From positions 248,001-312,000 of the forward strand of contig NZ_PVBR01000002.1 in NCBI RefSeq assembly GCF_002980495.1: DNA of 64,000 nucleotides. The letters are read 5' to 3'. Shown here one piece after another: positions 46,583-54,339 of the stretch (position 1 is the first letter of the stretch; the number at the start of each line of letters is the position of its first letter). Both the position numbers and the translations under genes were made by a program. Under the pieces are notes generated by a model. It did not search any database. It was not told where the DNA came from and saw nothing but the letters and a program-made list of their open reading frames with translations. The stretch comes from Phyllobacterium phragmitis. GTDB taxonomy: Bacteria; Pseudomonadota; Alphaproteobacteria; Rhizobiales; Rhizobiaceae.

Positions 46583-46815
46583 TAGCGCTGGTCCGGTTTC
46601 ATCGTCGGATGAAAGGCAATCCCGTCAAAGCATTTCTCCCAAAATACGGCCACACTAAGTACCGCATTCATGATCAGGCGGGCTCCGTATCATCAAAATC
46701 ACCTGGCGTAAACGAAATAAATCGCACGGATGCGGGAAGGGTTACACTGCGTTCAACGATCCACGGCTGCCAAGCCATGCCCCCTCCCCTATATTGGGCT
46801 GAAAGGAGACAGACC

Positions 46816-47808
46816 ATGGGACTTCTGGTAGACGGCATCTGGCATGACAAATGGTACGACACATCGGACAGCGGCGGACGCTTCGTGCGTTCCAAATCGC
46901 AGTTCCGCAACTGGGTGACGGCGGATGGCAGCGCCGGGCCGAGCGGCGAAGGCGGCTTCAAGGCGGAACCGGGACGCTATCATCTCTACGTTTCCCATGC
47001 CTGCCCCTGGGCGCATCGCACACTGATCTTCCGCGCCCTGAAGAAGCTCGAGGACGTGATCTCCGTCTCGGTGGTCGACTATCACATGGGCGAGGAAGGC
47101 TGGACGCTCTATGGCCGGGACGGCGGAACCGGCGATCATCTCTACGGAGCCAAACGCCTGCACGAGATCTATACCCGCGCCGATCCGAACTATTCCGGCC
47201 GCGTCACCGTGCCGGTTCTGTGGGACAAGCAGCGCCAGACCATCGTGTCGAACGAATCCGCCGAGATCATCCGCATGCTCAATTCGGCCTTCAACGAATT
47301 CGACGACGCATCGCTGGATTTCTATCCCGAGGGTTTGCGCGCCGAAATCGATGCGATGAACGATTTCGTCTATCCCAACATCAACAATGGCGTTTATCGC
47401 GCCGGCTTCGCGACGACGCAGGAGGCCTATGAGGAAGCCTTCAACCAATTATTCGCAGCGCTCGATGAAATCGAGGAGCGGCTTTCGCGCCATCGCTATC
47501 TGACCGGCGACCAGCTGACCGAAGCCGACTGGCGGCTGTTCACCACACTTCTGCGTTTCGACCCGGTCTATGTCGGCCATTTCAAATGCAACCGGCAGAG
47601 GATCGCCGATTATCCGAACCTCTCAAACTATACCCGCGACCTCTATCAGGTGCCGGGCGTCGCCGGAACGGTCAACATGCGCCACATCAAGGCGCATTAT
47701 TACGGCAGCCACAAGATGATCAACCCGACCGGAATCATCCCTGCGGGGCCGGCGATCGACTACGGCGCGCCGCATGACCGGAATCGGTTTGCCAGCAAAG
47801 CCGCATGA
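46816..47808 (+). CDS. Glutathionyl-hydroquinone reductase (YqjG/ECM4 type glutathione transferase)
   Basis: A 330-residue GST of the Xi class. The active-site Cys is in CPWAHR (Cys63), in the N-terminal thioredoxin fold; later marks are VPVLWDKQRQTIVSNESAEIIRML and the C-terminal all-helical domain (LTEADWRLFTTLLRFDPVYVGHFKCN). It reduces glutathionyl-hydroquinones. AAGGAG lies seven bases before the ATG at 46816, so the longer frame upstream is not used. The last 14 codons recur almost exactly downstream of ompW (48739-48780). Confidence 0.95.
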   Translation: MGLLVDGIWHDKWYDTSDSGGRFVRSKSQFRNWVTADGSAGPSGEGGFKAEPGRYHLYVSHACPWAHRTLIFRALKKLEDVISVSVVDYHMGEEGWTLYGRDGGTGDHLYGAKRLHEIYTRADPNYSGRVTVPVLWDKQRQTIVSNESAEIIRMLNSAFNEFDDASLDFYPEGLRAEIDAMNDFVYPNINNGVYRAGFATTQEAYEEAFNQLFAALDEIEERLSRHRYLTGDQLTEADWRLFTTLLRFDPVYVGHFKCNRQRIADYPNLSNYTRDLYQVPGVAGTVNMRHIKAHYYGSHKMINPTGIIPAGPAIDYGAPHDRNRFASKAA

Positions 47809-47895
47809 GGCGGGCGCTTTCACATTCAGCAATCGTGGCATTTTTGTTACACGATTGATCGAAGATCAGCGCCTTTTACATACAAGCAGTTATCG

Positions 47896-47909
47896 TTGAC
47901 CCAGATCAA
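47896..47909. promoter_or_regulatory. FNR/FixK-type box upstream of ompW
   Basis: TTGACCCAGATCAA fits the TTGAT-N4-ATCAA box with one change. It is 63 bases before the ompW ATG; a CATGTT at 47932-47937 could be the -10 of a promoter activated from the box. Confidence 0.65.
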
Positions 47910-47972
47910 ACTGCCCTCTCTCCGGCGGCGTCATGTTGCGCCGTCATCCATAGGGATCAAGGAGAGAAGATC

Positions 47973-48668
47973 ATGGTGAAACAGCGTAAGGGCTTGGTAC
48001 AGGGAATGGCGGCGGCCGCTGCCCTCCTTCTCGCGGGGCATGAGGCCGCCGCGGCCGACCTCATAACGGCTCCCCAGGCGCCCGTGGCGGAAGCGCCGGC
48101 GGCTTTGAGCCCATGGCAGTTCCGCCTGCGCGCGCTGGGCGTCATCACCAATGACAAGGGCAGCGTCGACCAGATCCCCGGCTCCGACCTGTCCTATTCG
48201 GACACGGTGATACCGGAGCTCGACATCACCTATTACTTCACCGACAATTTTGCAGCCGAGCTCATCCTGGGCACCACCAAGGCCAATATCGACGGTGGCG
48301 GAGCGATCGGCGGCCTCGGCAAGCTTGGCGACGTCTGGGTGCTGCCGCCGACGCTGACGCTGCAATACCACTTCACCAATTTCGGCGCCTTCAAGCCCTA
48401 TGTCGGCGCGGGCGTGAATTACACGATATTCTACAATCAGGACGCCACCGGCGCCCTCTCCGATATCGACGTCGAGAACACCTTCGGCACCGCGCTGCAG
48501 GTCGGCTTCGATTACATGATCGACGAGCATTGGGGCCTCAATTTCGACGTGAAGAAGATCTTCCTCAAGCCCGACTTCAACGCCACATTGGCCGACGGCA
48601 CGGCGATCTCGGGCGAAGCCAAGCTTGATCCATGGCTGATCGGCGCCGGCGTGACCTACCGGTTCTGA
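47973..48668 (+). CDS. ompW: OmpW-family outer-membrane protein
   Basis: A 231-residue small beta-barrel. Signal peptide residues 1-27 (LLAGHEAAAA cleavage); then FRLRALGVITNDKG, SDTVIPELDITYYFTDNFAAELILGTTK, and a terminal Phe of YRF, as in outer-membrane barrels. In E. coli ompW is controlled by FNR; here a FNR/FixK-type box lies at 47896-47909. OmpW is thought to pass small hydrophobic molecules. It has its own terminator. Confidence 0.94.
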   Translation: MVKQRKGLVQGMAAAAALLLAGHEAAAADLITAPQAPVAEAPAALSPWQFRLRALGVITNDKGSVDQIPGSDLSYSDTVIPELDITYYFTDNFAAELILGTTKANIDGGGAIGGLGKLGDVWVLPPTLTLQYHFTNFGAFKPYVGAGVNYTIFYNQDATGALSDIDVENTFGTALQVGFDYMIDEHWGLNFDVKKIFLKPDFNATLADGTAISGEAKLDPWLIGAGVTYRF

Positions 48669-48713
48669 TGACGGGAACGGGCGGGGATTCCCGCCGACTG
48701 TCGACTTGCGATT

Positions 48714-48735
48714 AAGGGCGTGATGCGCCCTTTTT
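48714..48735 (+). terminator. Rho-independent terminator after ompW
   Basis: AAGGGCG and CGCCCTT pair around TGATG and run into five T. A second hairpin (GGCGGG/CCCGCC) lies just before it at about 48680-48695. Confidence 0.9.
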
Positions 48736-48738
48736 CAT

Positions 48739-48780
48739 GCGCCGCATGACCGGAATCGATTTGCGAGCAAAGCCGCGTAA
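48739..48780 (+). pseudogene. 3'-end relic of a second glutathione-transferase gene
   Basis: 13 sense codons and a stop that translate to the same APHDRNRFASKAA as the C-terminus of the reductase at 46816. Of 42 bases, four differ, and all codon changes are synonymous (CGG to CGA, GCC to GCG, GCA to GCG, TGA to TAA). No upstream body of the gene remains. Confidence 0.7.
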
Positions 48781-48802
48781 GCGATTCAACCAGCAGGCTA
48801 AT

Positions 48803-49273
48803 TCACCAGAGCTCCGACGGCTTTTCGCCTTCAAGGATTTCCTGGAGACGGCGGCGCGTCGATTTCGTCGTCGCCTCGGGTAGATCGTCGATGGGAAAGA
48901 AACCGGCCTCGGCGATTTCGCGGTCGGCAAGGCGCGGCGCGGTCTGCCGGAAATCGCGGCAGACATAAAGTGCCACATGATCGCGTTTGGAGGCATGCGC
49001 GTTCTTGTAGAGCGCGAAAAGCGCGGGCGTTCCGGTGAGCTCGATATTACCCTCCTCGCGCAGTTCCTTCGCCAATGCCTCGGCAAAGGTTTCGTCGGTT
49101 TCGACACCGCCGCCCGGAAACTGCCAGCCCGGCACGTAGGTGTGGCGGATGAGGAAAACCGTTCCCGCCTTTTCATCCAGCACGACCGCGCGCACGCCGA
49201 GCGTCATCGGGCGACGGAACAGGAAATAGCTATGGAACACCCAGTGCCGCAGTCTCATGCTGATGTCTGCCAT
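48803..49273 (-). CDS. Nudix hydrolase
   Basis: A 156-residue nudix protein. The box is GGGVETDETFAEALAKELREEG (about 53-74). It departs from consensus GX5EX7REUXEEXGU at two places: Lys instead of Arg (KEL) and Asn in place of the Gly that follows EEG. The metal-binding Glu residues (EALAKELREE) are kept. Neighbours give no substrate hint; dinucleotide or ADP-ribose hydrolysis is possible. Start: ATG 49273 or the ATG five codons later. Confidence 0.9.
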   Translation of the reverse strand: MADISMRLRHWVFHSYFLFRRPMTLGVRAVVLDEKAGTVFLIRHTYVPGWQFPGGGVETDETFAEALAKELREEGNIELTGTPALFALYKNAHASKRDHVALYVCRDFRQTAPRLADREIAEAGFFPIDDLPEATTKSTRRRLQEILEGEKPSELW

Positions 49274-49355
49274 GTGGGACGGGTTCCCTCGTTTTTCATG
49301 CTGCGACGCAGCCGGACGCTGGATTTAAGACCAGTGCTATTCTAAACCGGTGTAC

Positions 49356-50288
49356 ATGTTTCATCTGGCGCACATTTCCGACATACACCTTTCTCCGCTG
49401 CCCGGCATCACCTATCGCGAACTCGCGTCCAAGCGCATCACCGGTTACATCAACTGGCGGCGCAACCGTCAGGGCGTGATGACCACAGGCGCGCTCGAAG
49501 CGCTGATGGCCGACCTGAAGGCACAGGCCCCGGATCATATCGCCATAACCGGCGATCTCGTCAATCTGGCGCTCGATTTGGAACTGGAAGCCGCGAAGCT
49601 GTGGCTCGAAACGCTGGGCGATCCCGCCGATGTTTCCCTCGTCCCGGGCAATCATGACGCCTATGTGCCCGGCGCCCTCGACAAGGCGTGCCGCATCTGG
49701 GAACCATGGATGCGCGGCGACGGCATCGACAATGCCGGCCATCGGGTCCAGTTTCCCTATATGCGCGTGCGCCAGGGCGTGGCTCTGATCGGCGTATCCT
49801 CGGCGCGCGCCACCGCGCCCTTCATGGCCAGCGGCGATCTCGGGCGCGGCCAGGCCAGGCGTTTGGCCAAGATGCTGGACGAAGCGGCAGGGCGCGGCCT
49901 TTTCCGGGTAGTGATGATCCACCATCCACCGGTGCGCGGCGCGGCCCCCGCCCATAAGCGGCTCTATGGCATCGGCAGGTTCCAGAAGATCATCGGCAAG
50001 CACGGCGCCGAACTCGTCCTGCACGGACACACCCATCTCGCAACGCGTTACGAGATCGACGGCCCGTCATGGAAGGTCCCCGTCATCTGCGTGCCTTCCG
50101 CCAGCCAGAGTTTCGGTGAAAAGCGTCCCGCGGCGCGCTTCAATCTTTTCAGCATCGAAAAACAGGACGGGACATGGACCTGCCGCTGGACCGAGCGGGG
50201 CGTCATCGATTCCGACAGGGTGATCGCCACGATCGCCGAGCATGAACTCGATGTCGCCCATGCATCGCAGCCCGCAACAGGCTCTTAG
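49356..50288 (+). CDS. Calcineurin-like metallophosphoesterase
   Basis: A 310-residue phosphoesterase. Metal-binding blocks in order: HISDIHLSP (residue 5), AITGDLVNLA (about 64), VPGNHDAYV (about 98), VMIHHPPVRG (about 189) and LVLHGHTHLATRY (about 225). The overall arrangement fits the cyclic-nucleotide phosphodiesterase CpdA-like group, but the exact substrate cannot be told. The frame opens at a GTG at 49350; ATG 49356 is preferred. It is divergent from the nudix gene. Confidence 0.92.
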   Translation: MFHLAHISDIHLSPLPGITYRELASKRITGYINWRRNRQGVMTTGALEALMADLKAQAPDHIAITGDLVNLALDLELEAAKLWLETLGDPADVSLVPGNHDAYVPGALDKACRIWEPWMRGDGIDNAGHRVQFPYMRVRQGVALIGVSSARATAPFMASGDLGRGQARRLAKMLDEAAGRGLFRVVMIHHPPVRGAAPAHKRLYGIGRFQKIIGKHGAELVLHGHTHLATRYEIDGPSWKVPVICVPSASQSFGEKRPAARFNLFSIEKQDGTWTCRWTERGVIDSDRVIATIAEHELDVAHASQPATGS

Positions 50289-50313
50289 GGTAAGTCGGAA
50301 AAAAGCGGGACGC

Positions 50314-50961
50314 CTAGATCACCAGCCCGATTCGGTCCTGCAGCAGCGCCAGCACAAGGCCACCGGCAACGAGAGCGCCGATCAGGAACCAGACGAGCCC
50401 CGCCACGAACCCGGCCCACCGGCTTTGCCGGCGCGGAGCCTCGGCAAGTGCCGCCGCCTGGACGGAAACCGGCGCGGGCGTCTCCTCGACCTCCGTGGCC
50501 TGGGGCCCCGAAACAGGCACGCCGCCGCGCAGGCTGATGAGATCGCCTTCGAGAAGACGCTCCCGTTCGACGATGCGCTCCGCAATATAGGCGGTCACCG
50601 CATCGGAAACCGGCTTGATCTCGGTGGATTCGACGATGACGATGCGCCCCAGCCGCGTATCGCGCACAAAACGGTAGGTGCGGCGGTCCCGCGCCATCAT
50701 CACATGCGACGTGGCGTCGATCCACAGGCGCGGCTGCAGCCCGGTCGAGAGCGCGAAATCCCATTGCGGATCGTCGGAGGGAACGTCGTCGAACACCGGC
50801 TGCAGATCCTGCGCCAAAAGTTCGAGCCTGGCACGGTCGGCCTCCTTCATGTCGACCACCACGTCGCCACGATCGGCGGCGGCGATCTTCGCCGTGCGCA
50901 CCGCATCCGACAGCCTGTTCATGGCTCCGGCTGAACTGACCTTCTCGCTCGTCTCGCTCAT
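50314..50961 (-). CDS. Putative single-anchor membrane protein, unknown function
   Basis: A 215-residue protein with a soluble N-terminal part (SDAVRTAKIAAADRGDVVVDMKEADRARLELLAQDLQPVF), a beta-rich middle (RLWIDATSHVMMARDRRTYRFV), a helical region and one C-terminal membrane helix (WAGFVAGLVWFLIGALVAGGLVLAL). I do not recognise a named domain. It begins at ATG 50961, seven codons into a longer open frame that also opens with ATG at 50994. Converges with the phosphoesterase. Confidence 0.8.
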   Translation of the reverse strand: MSETSEKVSSAGAMNRLSDAVRTAKIAAADRGDVVVDMKEADRARLELLAQDLQPVFDDVPSDDPQWDFALSTGLQPRLWIDATSHVMMARDRRTYRFVRDTRLGRIVIVESTEIKPVSDAVTAYIAERIVERERLLEGDLISLRGGVPVSGPQATEVEETPAPVSVQAAALAEAPRRQSRWAGFVAGLVWFLIGALVAGGLVLALLQDRIGLVI

Positions 50962-51101
50962 GGTACGTCCTGATCTTGGGCCTTGATTAATCAAGCATTA
51001 ACCTAGAGCAAGACGCGAGCAAATGGAAATGATCTGTTTGAGCGGCGTCCCAACCCCACCGGAAAGGAGCGACGCGCGCCCCTTCCCCGAAGACCGAGCG
51101 A

Positions 51102-52820
51102 TTATTCCTGCCGCTGCGCCGCGACAACCCGGTTCGCCGCCGCGATGATCGCTTCCAGCGAAGCCGTGACGATGTTGTCATTGATGCCGACGCCGAATAT
51201 CCGGCCGGCGGGATGGGCGATTTCCATGTAGCAGACGGCGGACGCATCCGACCCCTGACGCAGCGAATGCTCGGAATAATCGACGACCGAAAGCTGGATG
51301 CCGAGATAATGCGAGAGCGCATCGACGAAGCCATCGATCGGCCCGGTGCCATTGCCCTCAATCCGCTTCGTCTCGCCATTGTCGGTGATGTCGGCGGCCA
51401 TGATCCGGCGGCCCTTGCGCTCAGTATCGGGAAAGGTGTGGTGATCGATGAATTTCAGCCGCGCGCCCGGCTGCTCCACATAATGCTTCTGGAACTCGTC
51501 ATGGATGCGCTTCGAGGGCAGTTCCTTGCCTTCCTCATCGGTGATCTGCTGGATCACGTCGCGGAACTCGACCTGCAGATTGCGCGGCAGATTCAGCCCG
51601 TAATCGGCCTGCAATATATAGGCGAGACCGCCCTTGCCCGATTGCGAATTGATGCGAATGATCGCCTCATAGGAGCGCCCGACATCCTGCGGATCGATCG
51701 GCAGGTAAGGCACCTCCCACAACGGCTTGTTGGCCTGCCGGATCGCCTTCATGCCCTTGTTGATCGCGTCCTGATGCGAGCCGGAAAACGCCGTATAGAC
51801 CAGTTCGCCCACATAGGGGTGCCGCTCGGTGATCTTCATCTGGTTCGAATATTCGTAAGTCTCCTTCATCCGGTTGATGTCGGAGCAGTCGAGTTCCGGA
51901 TCGACGCCCTGCGTCAGCATGTTGAGCGCCAGCGTCACCACATCGACATTGCCGGTGCGCTCGCCATTGCCGAACAGCGTCCCCTCCACCCGGTCCGCGC
52001 CCGCCATCAGGCCCAGTTCGGTCGCCGCGATGCCGGTGCCGCGATCATTATGCGGATGCAGTGAGACGATCAGGTTTTCGCGATTGTCGAGATTGCGGCA
52101 CATCCATTCGATCTGGTCGGCATAGATGTTCGGCGTCGCCATCTCCACCGTCGAGGGGAGATTGATGATGAGCTTGTTTTCCGCCGTAGGCTGGATGATC
52201 TCAGCCACCGCGTTGCAAATCTCGAGCGCCACGTCCAGTTCCGTGCCGGTAAAACTCTCCGGCGAATATTCGAAGCGGAAGCCGCCCCCGGCCTTGGCCG
52301 CCATGTCGGTGATCATCTTGGCCGCATCGGTGGCGATCTGCTTGATGCCCGCGACATCCTTGGCGAACACCACCCGGCGCTGCAATTCGCTGGTGGAATT
52401 GTAGAAATGGATGATCGGGCGCTTTGCGCCCTCAAGCGCCTCGAAGGTCCGGGTGATCAGTTCGGGCCGGCACTGCACCAGCACCTGCAACGAGACATCG
52501 TCAAGAACGTTGCCTTCTTCGACGCACCAGCGGGCGAAGTCGAAATCCGTCTGCGAGGCCGAGGGAAAGCCGATCTCGATTTCCTTGAAGCCCATGTCGA
52601 GCAGAAGCTGAAACATCCGCGCCTTGCGGTCATGCCCCATCGGGTCGATCAGCGCCTGATTGCCGTCACGCAAGTCCACGGAACACCAGATCGGCGCTTT
52701 CTCGATGCGCTTGCCCGGCCAGGTCCGGTCTGGAATATCGACCGCCGGATAGGCCTGGTACTTGGTGGCGGCGACGGGCATGCCTTTGGCAAAGGCGGAA
52801 GGCGTTTTGTTCTCGTTCAT
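51102..52820 (-). CDS. leuA: 2-isopropylmalate synthase (long form)
   Basis: First committed step of leucine synthesis, joining acetyl-CoA and 2-ketoisovalerate. The 572 residues include the TIM-barrel motif SVDLRDGNQAL (about 48), the metal-binding HPHNDRGTGIA, GNGERTGNVDV and the C-terminal allosteric dimer domain (NGTGPIDGFVDAL, VGINDNIVTASLEAI) that senses leucine. ATG 52820 is the start; the TTG four codons upstream is not needed. It lies behind a leader peptide (52960-53076) with Leu codons, so it is probably under attenuation as well as feedback inhibition. Confidence 0.97.
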   Translation of the reverse strand: MNENKTPSAFAKGMPVAATKYQAYPAVDIPDRTWPGKRIEKAPIWCSVDLRDGNQALIDPMGHDRKARMFQLLLDMGFKEIEIGFPSASQTDFDFARWCVEEGNVLDDVSLQVLVQCRPELITRTFEALEGAKRPIIHFYNSTSELQRRVVFAKDVAGIKQIATDAAKMITDMAAKAGGGFRFEYSPESFTGTELDVALEICNAVAEIIQPTAENKLIINLPSTVEMATPNIYADQIEWMCRNLDNRENLIVSLHPHNDRGTGIAATELGLMAGADRVEGTLFGNGERTGNVDVVTLALNMLTQGVDPELDCSDINRMKETYEYSNQMKITERHPYVGELVYTAFSGSHQDAINKGMKAIRQANKPLWEVPYLPIDPQDVGRSYEAIIRINSQSGKGGLAYILQADYGLNLPRNLQVEFRDVIQQITDEEGKELPSKRIHDEFQKHYVEQPGARLKFIDHHTFPDTERKGRRIMAADITDNGETKRIEGNGTGPIDGFVDALSHYLGIQLSVVDYSEHSLRQGSDASAVCYMEIAHPAGRIFGVGINDNIVTASLEAIIAAANRVVAAQRQE

Positions 52821-52912
52821 GTTTCTTCTCAAACGTTGAAGGCTGGAACATACCGGCAGGATATGACCGGATATCGACAGCGGAGGGTCTCGTCAGAAAT
52901 TCCTTGATGGGC

Positions 52913-52961
52913 AAAAGGAGCTTGGGGCCTGGCAGCCATTCGACCGCCGGACGCTCCTCTT
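52913..52961 (-). terminator. Attenuator terminator of leuA (candidate)
   Basis: On the minus strand, AAGAGGAGC pairs with GCTCCTTTT (one mismatch) and inside it GGCGGTC pairs with GGCTGCC. A competing pair, CGACCG in the leader codons (52973-52978) with CGGTCG (52941-52946), would break the inner stem and act as antiterminator. Confidence 0.55.
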
Positions 52962-53076
52962 ACCGAGCCCGACGGTCGCCGATAAGGCCGAGAAGAAGCG
53001 AGAGTGGCAGCGCGCAAGCCTTCGCGTCCGCAAATGCGGAGCGTGCGAAGGGGGACATGGCCGGGCGCGTATTCAT
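52960..53076 (-). CDS. leuA leader peptide (candidate)
   Basis: A 38-residue open frame whose C-terminal part reads ALPLSLLLGLIGDRRAR; it has six Leu codons in a run of ten (CTG, CTC, CTT, CTT, CTC, CTT). No Shine-Dalgarno precedes the ATG at 53076. The promoter is TTGCGT-N17-TATCAA with 8 bases to the ATG, so the transcript would be leaderless or nearly so. The leader overlaps the 5' arm of an attenuator hairpin. This is the arrangement expected of transcription attenuation by leucine shortage. Confidence 0.65.
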   Translation of the reverse strand: MNTRPAMSPFARSAFADAKACALPLSLLLGLIGDRRAR

Positions 53077-53084
53077 GGAAATGA

Positions 53085-53113
53085 TTGATAATGGAGATGC
53101 GGGGAGGACGCAA
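53085..53113 (-). promoter_or_regulatory. Promoter of leuA leader
   Basis: Minus strand: TTGCGT (53113-53108), 17-base spacer, TATCAA (53090-53085), then TCATTTCC and the ATG. The geometry is the same as that of the trpL promoter at 56708-56736. Confidence 0.6.
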
Positions 53114-53146
53114 GAAGATCTTGAATTGGAAACAGTGGTGGGGTGG

Positions 53147-53309
53147 CTCACCCCCCTCTGGCTTGCCAGCCATCTCCCCCACAAGGGGGGGAGATTGGCC
53201 TTCATGAACGTGCGGCATCAATCGCAGAGGTTGCAAAAGGAATGCGGAGAGTAATATCAGCCAATCTCCCCCCTTGTGGGGGAGATGCCTGGCAAGGCAG
53301 AGGGGGGTT
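53147..53309. repeat. RIME-like intergenic element, type B (copy 2)
   Basis: Left part CTCACCCCCCTCTGGCTTGC with CATCTCCCCCACAAGGGG, right part its complement, separated by about 60 unique bases. It sits between the cation transporter gene and the leuA promoter. Confidence 0.93.
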
Positions 53310-53344
53310 GCTTCGCGATTCCATCAAACAGAAACCGCTCCCCC

Positions 53345-54253
53345 TCAAGCAAAGGGCACCGCAGCCGTCCCCTTTGGCAATTTCGCCTCGTTCTCCGGTT
53401 CCACATGGATGACGACGCGGGCGCTGGGGATCGTCGCTTTCAGCGCGTCCTCGACACGGTCGCAGATGACATGCGCGTCGCCGACTTTCATCTCCGCTGC
53501 CACCACCAGATGGAATTCGATGAAAGTGGCGCGGCCGGCGATGCGGGTCTTCAGATCATGCACCTCGATCGCCCCGCCCGCATTGGCGGAAATGATGTCG
53601 CGGATGCGCATCGTTTCGTCAGGATCGACGCCGACATCCATCAGCCCCTGCACCGACGAATTGATGACATGCCAGCCCTGCCAGAGGATGTTGAGGGCGA
53701 CGATGACCGCAAGCAGCGGGTCGAGCACTTCCCAACCGGTGGCGAGCGCCGCGACAAGGCCGATGACGACCCCGACCGAGGTGATCACGTCGGTCATGAT
53801 ATGCTTGCCATCGGCCAGAAGCGCCGGCGATTTCTCCCGTGTGCCGACGCGGATCAGCAACATCGCCCAGAAGACGTTGATCACGCTGGCGGCGCCATTG
53901 ATGGCAAGGCCGATCCAGGGTTGCTCCAGCATCCGCGGCGCGCGGAACGCCCCCCACGCTTCGCGAAAGATGAGAAGCGCGGCAACGACGATCAGCACAC
54001 CTTCGAGCACGGCGGAGAAATATTCGGCCTTGTGATGGCCATAGGGATGGTTCTGGTCGGCGGGCTTATGGCTGACGCGGATCGCCCACCAGGCGGCAAT
54101 TGCTGCAATGACGTTGACGATGGATTCGAGCGCGTCCGAATAAAGCGCAACCGAGCCGGTGACGGTGAAGGCTACGTATTTCAGCCCGAGAACGCAGAAA
54201 GCGACCGGGATGGACCATATGGAAAGAAGTTGAATCTTTTTCTTCGCGTCCAT
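53345..54253 (-). CDS. Cation diffusion facilitator (CDF) metal transporter
   Basis: A 302-residue inner-membrane metal exporter. It has six helices; transport-site residues are SDALESIVN (helix II) and ADGKHIMTDVITSVG (helix V), where the HxxxD/DxxxD pattern fits zinc- or iron-type members. The C-terminal cytosolic domain (about 210-290) has the ferredoxin-like fold (VHDLKTRIAGRATFIEFHLVV). ATG at 53345-54253 has no strong ribosome site; TTG four codons upstream is the alternative. Confidence 0.92.
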   Translation of the reverse strand: MDAKKKIQLLSIWSIPVAFCVLGLKYVAFTVTGSVALYSDALESIVNVIAAIAAWWAIRVSHKPADQNHPYGHHKAEYFSAVLEGVLIVVAALLIFREAWGAFRAPRMLEQPWIGLAINGAASVINVFWAMLLIRVGTREKSPALLADGKHIMTDVITSVGVVIGLVAALATGWEVLDPLLAVIVALNILWQGWHVINSSVQGLMDVGVDPDETMRIRDIISANAGGAIEVHDLKTRIAGRATFIEFHLVVAAEMKVGDAHVICDRVEDALKATIPSARVVIHVEPENEAKLPKGTAAVPFA

Positions 54254-54265
54254 GGTCAATCCCAA

Positions 54266-54339
54266 AGAGTGAATGGTGAAATAGTGAATGGTGAATAGTG
54301 GTTTTTCTATTCACCATTCACTACTCGCCATTCACCACT
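54266..54339. repeat. GTGAATGGTGAA-type inverted repeat, type G
   Basis: AGTGAATGGTGAAATAGTGAA with GGTGAATAGTGG faces CTATTCACCATTCACTACTC with GCCATTCACCACT around TTTTT. It lies between trpE(G) and the CDF gene and touches the trpE(G) stop. Confidence 0.85.
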
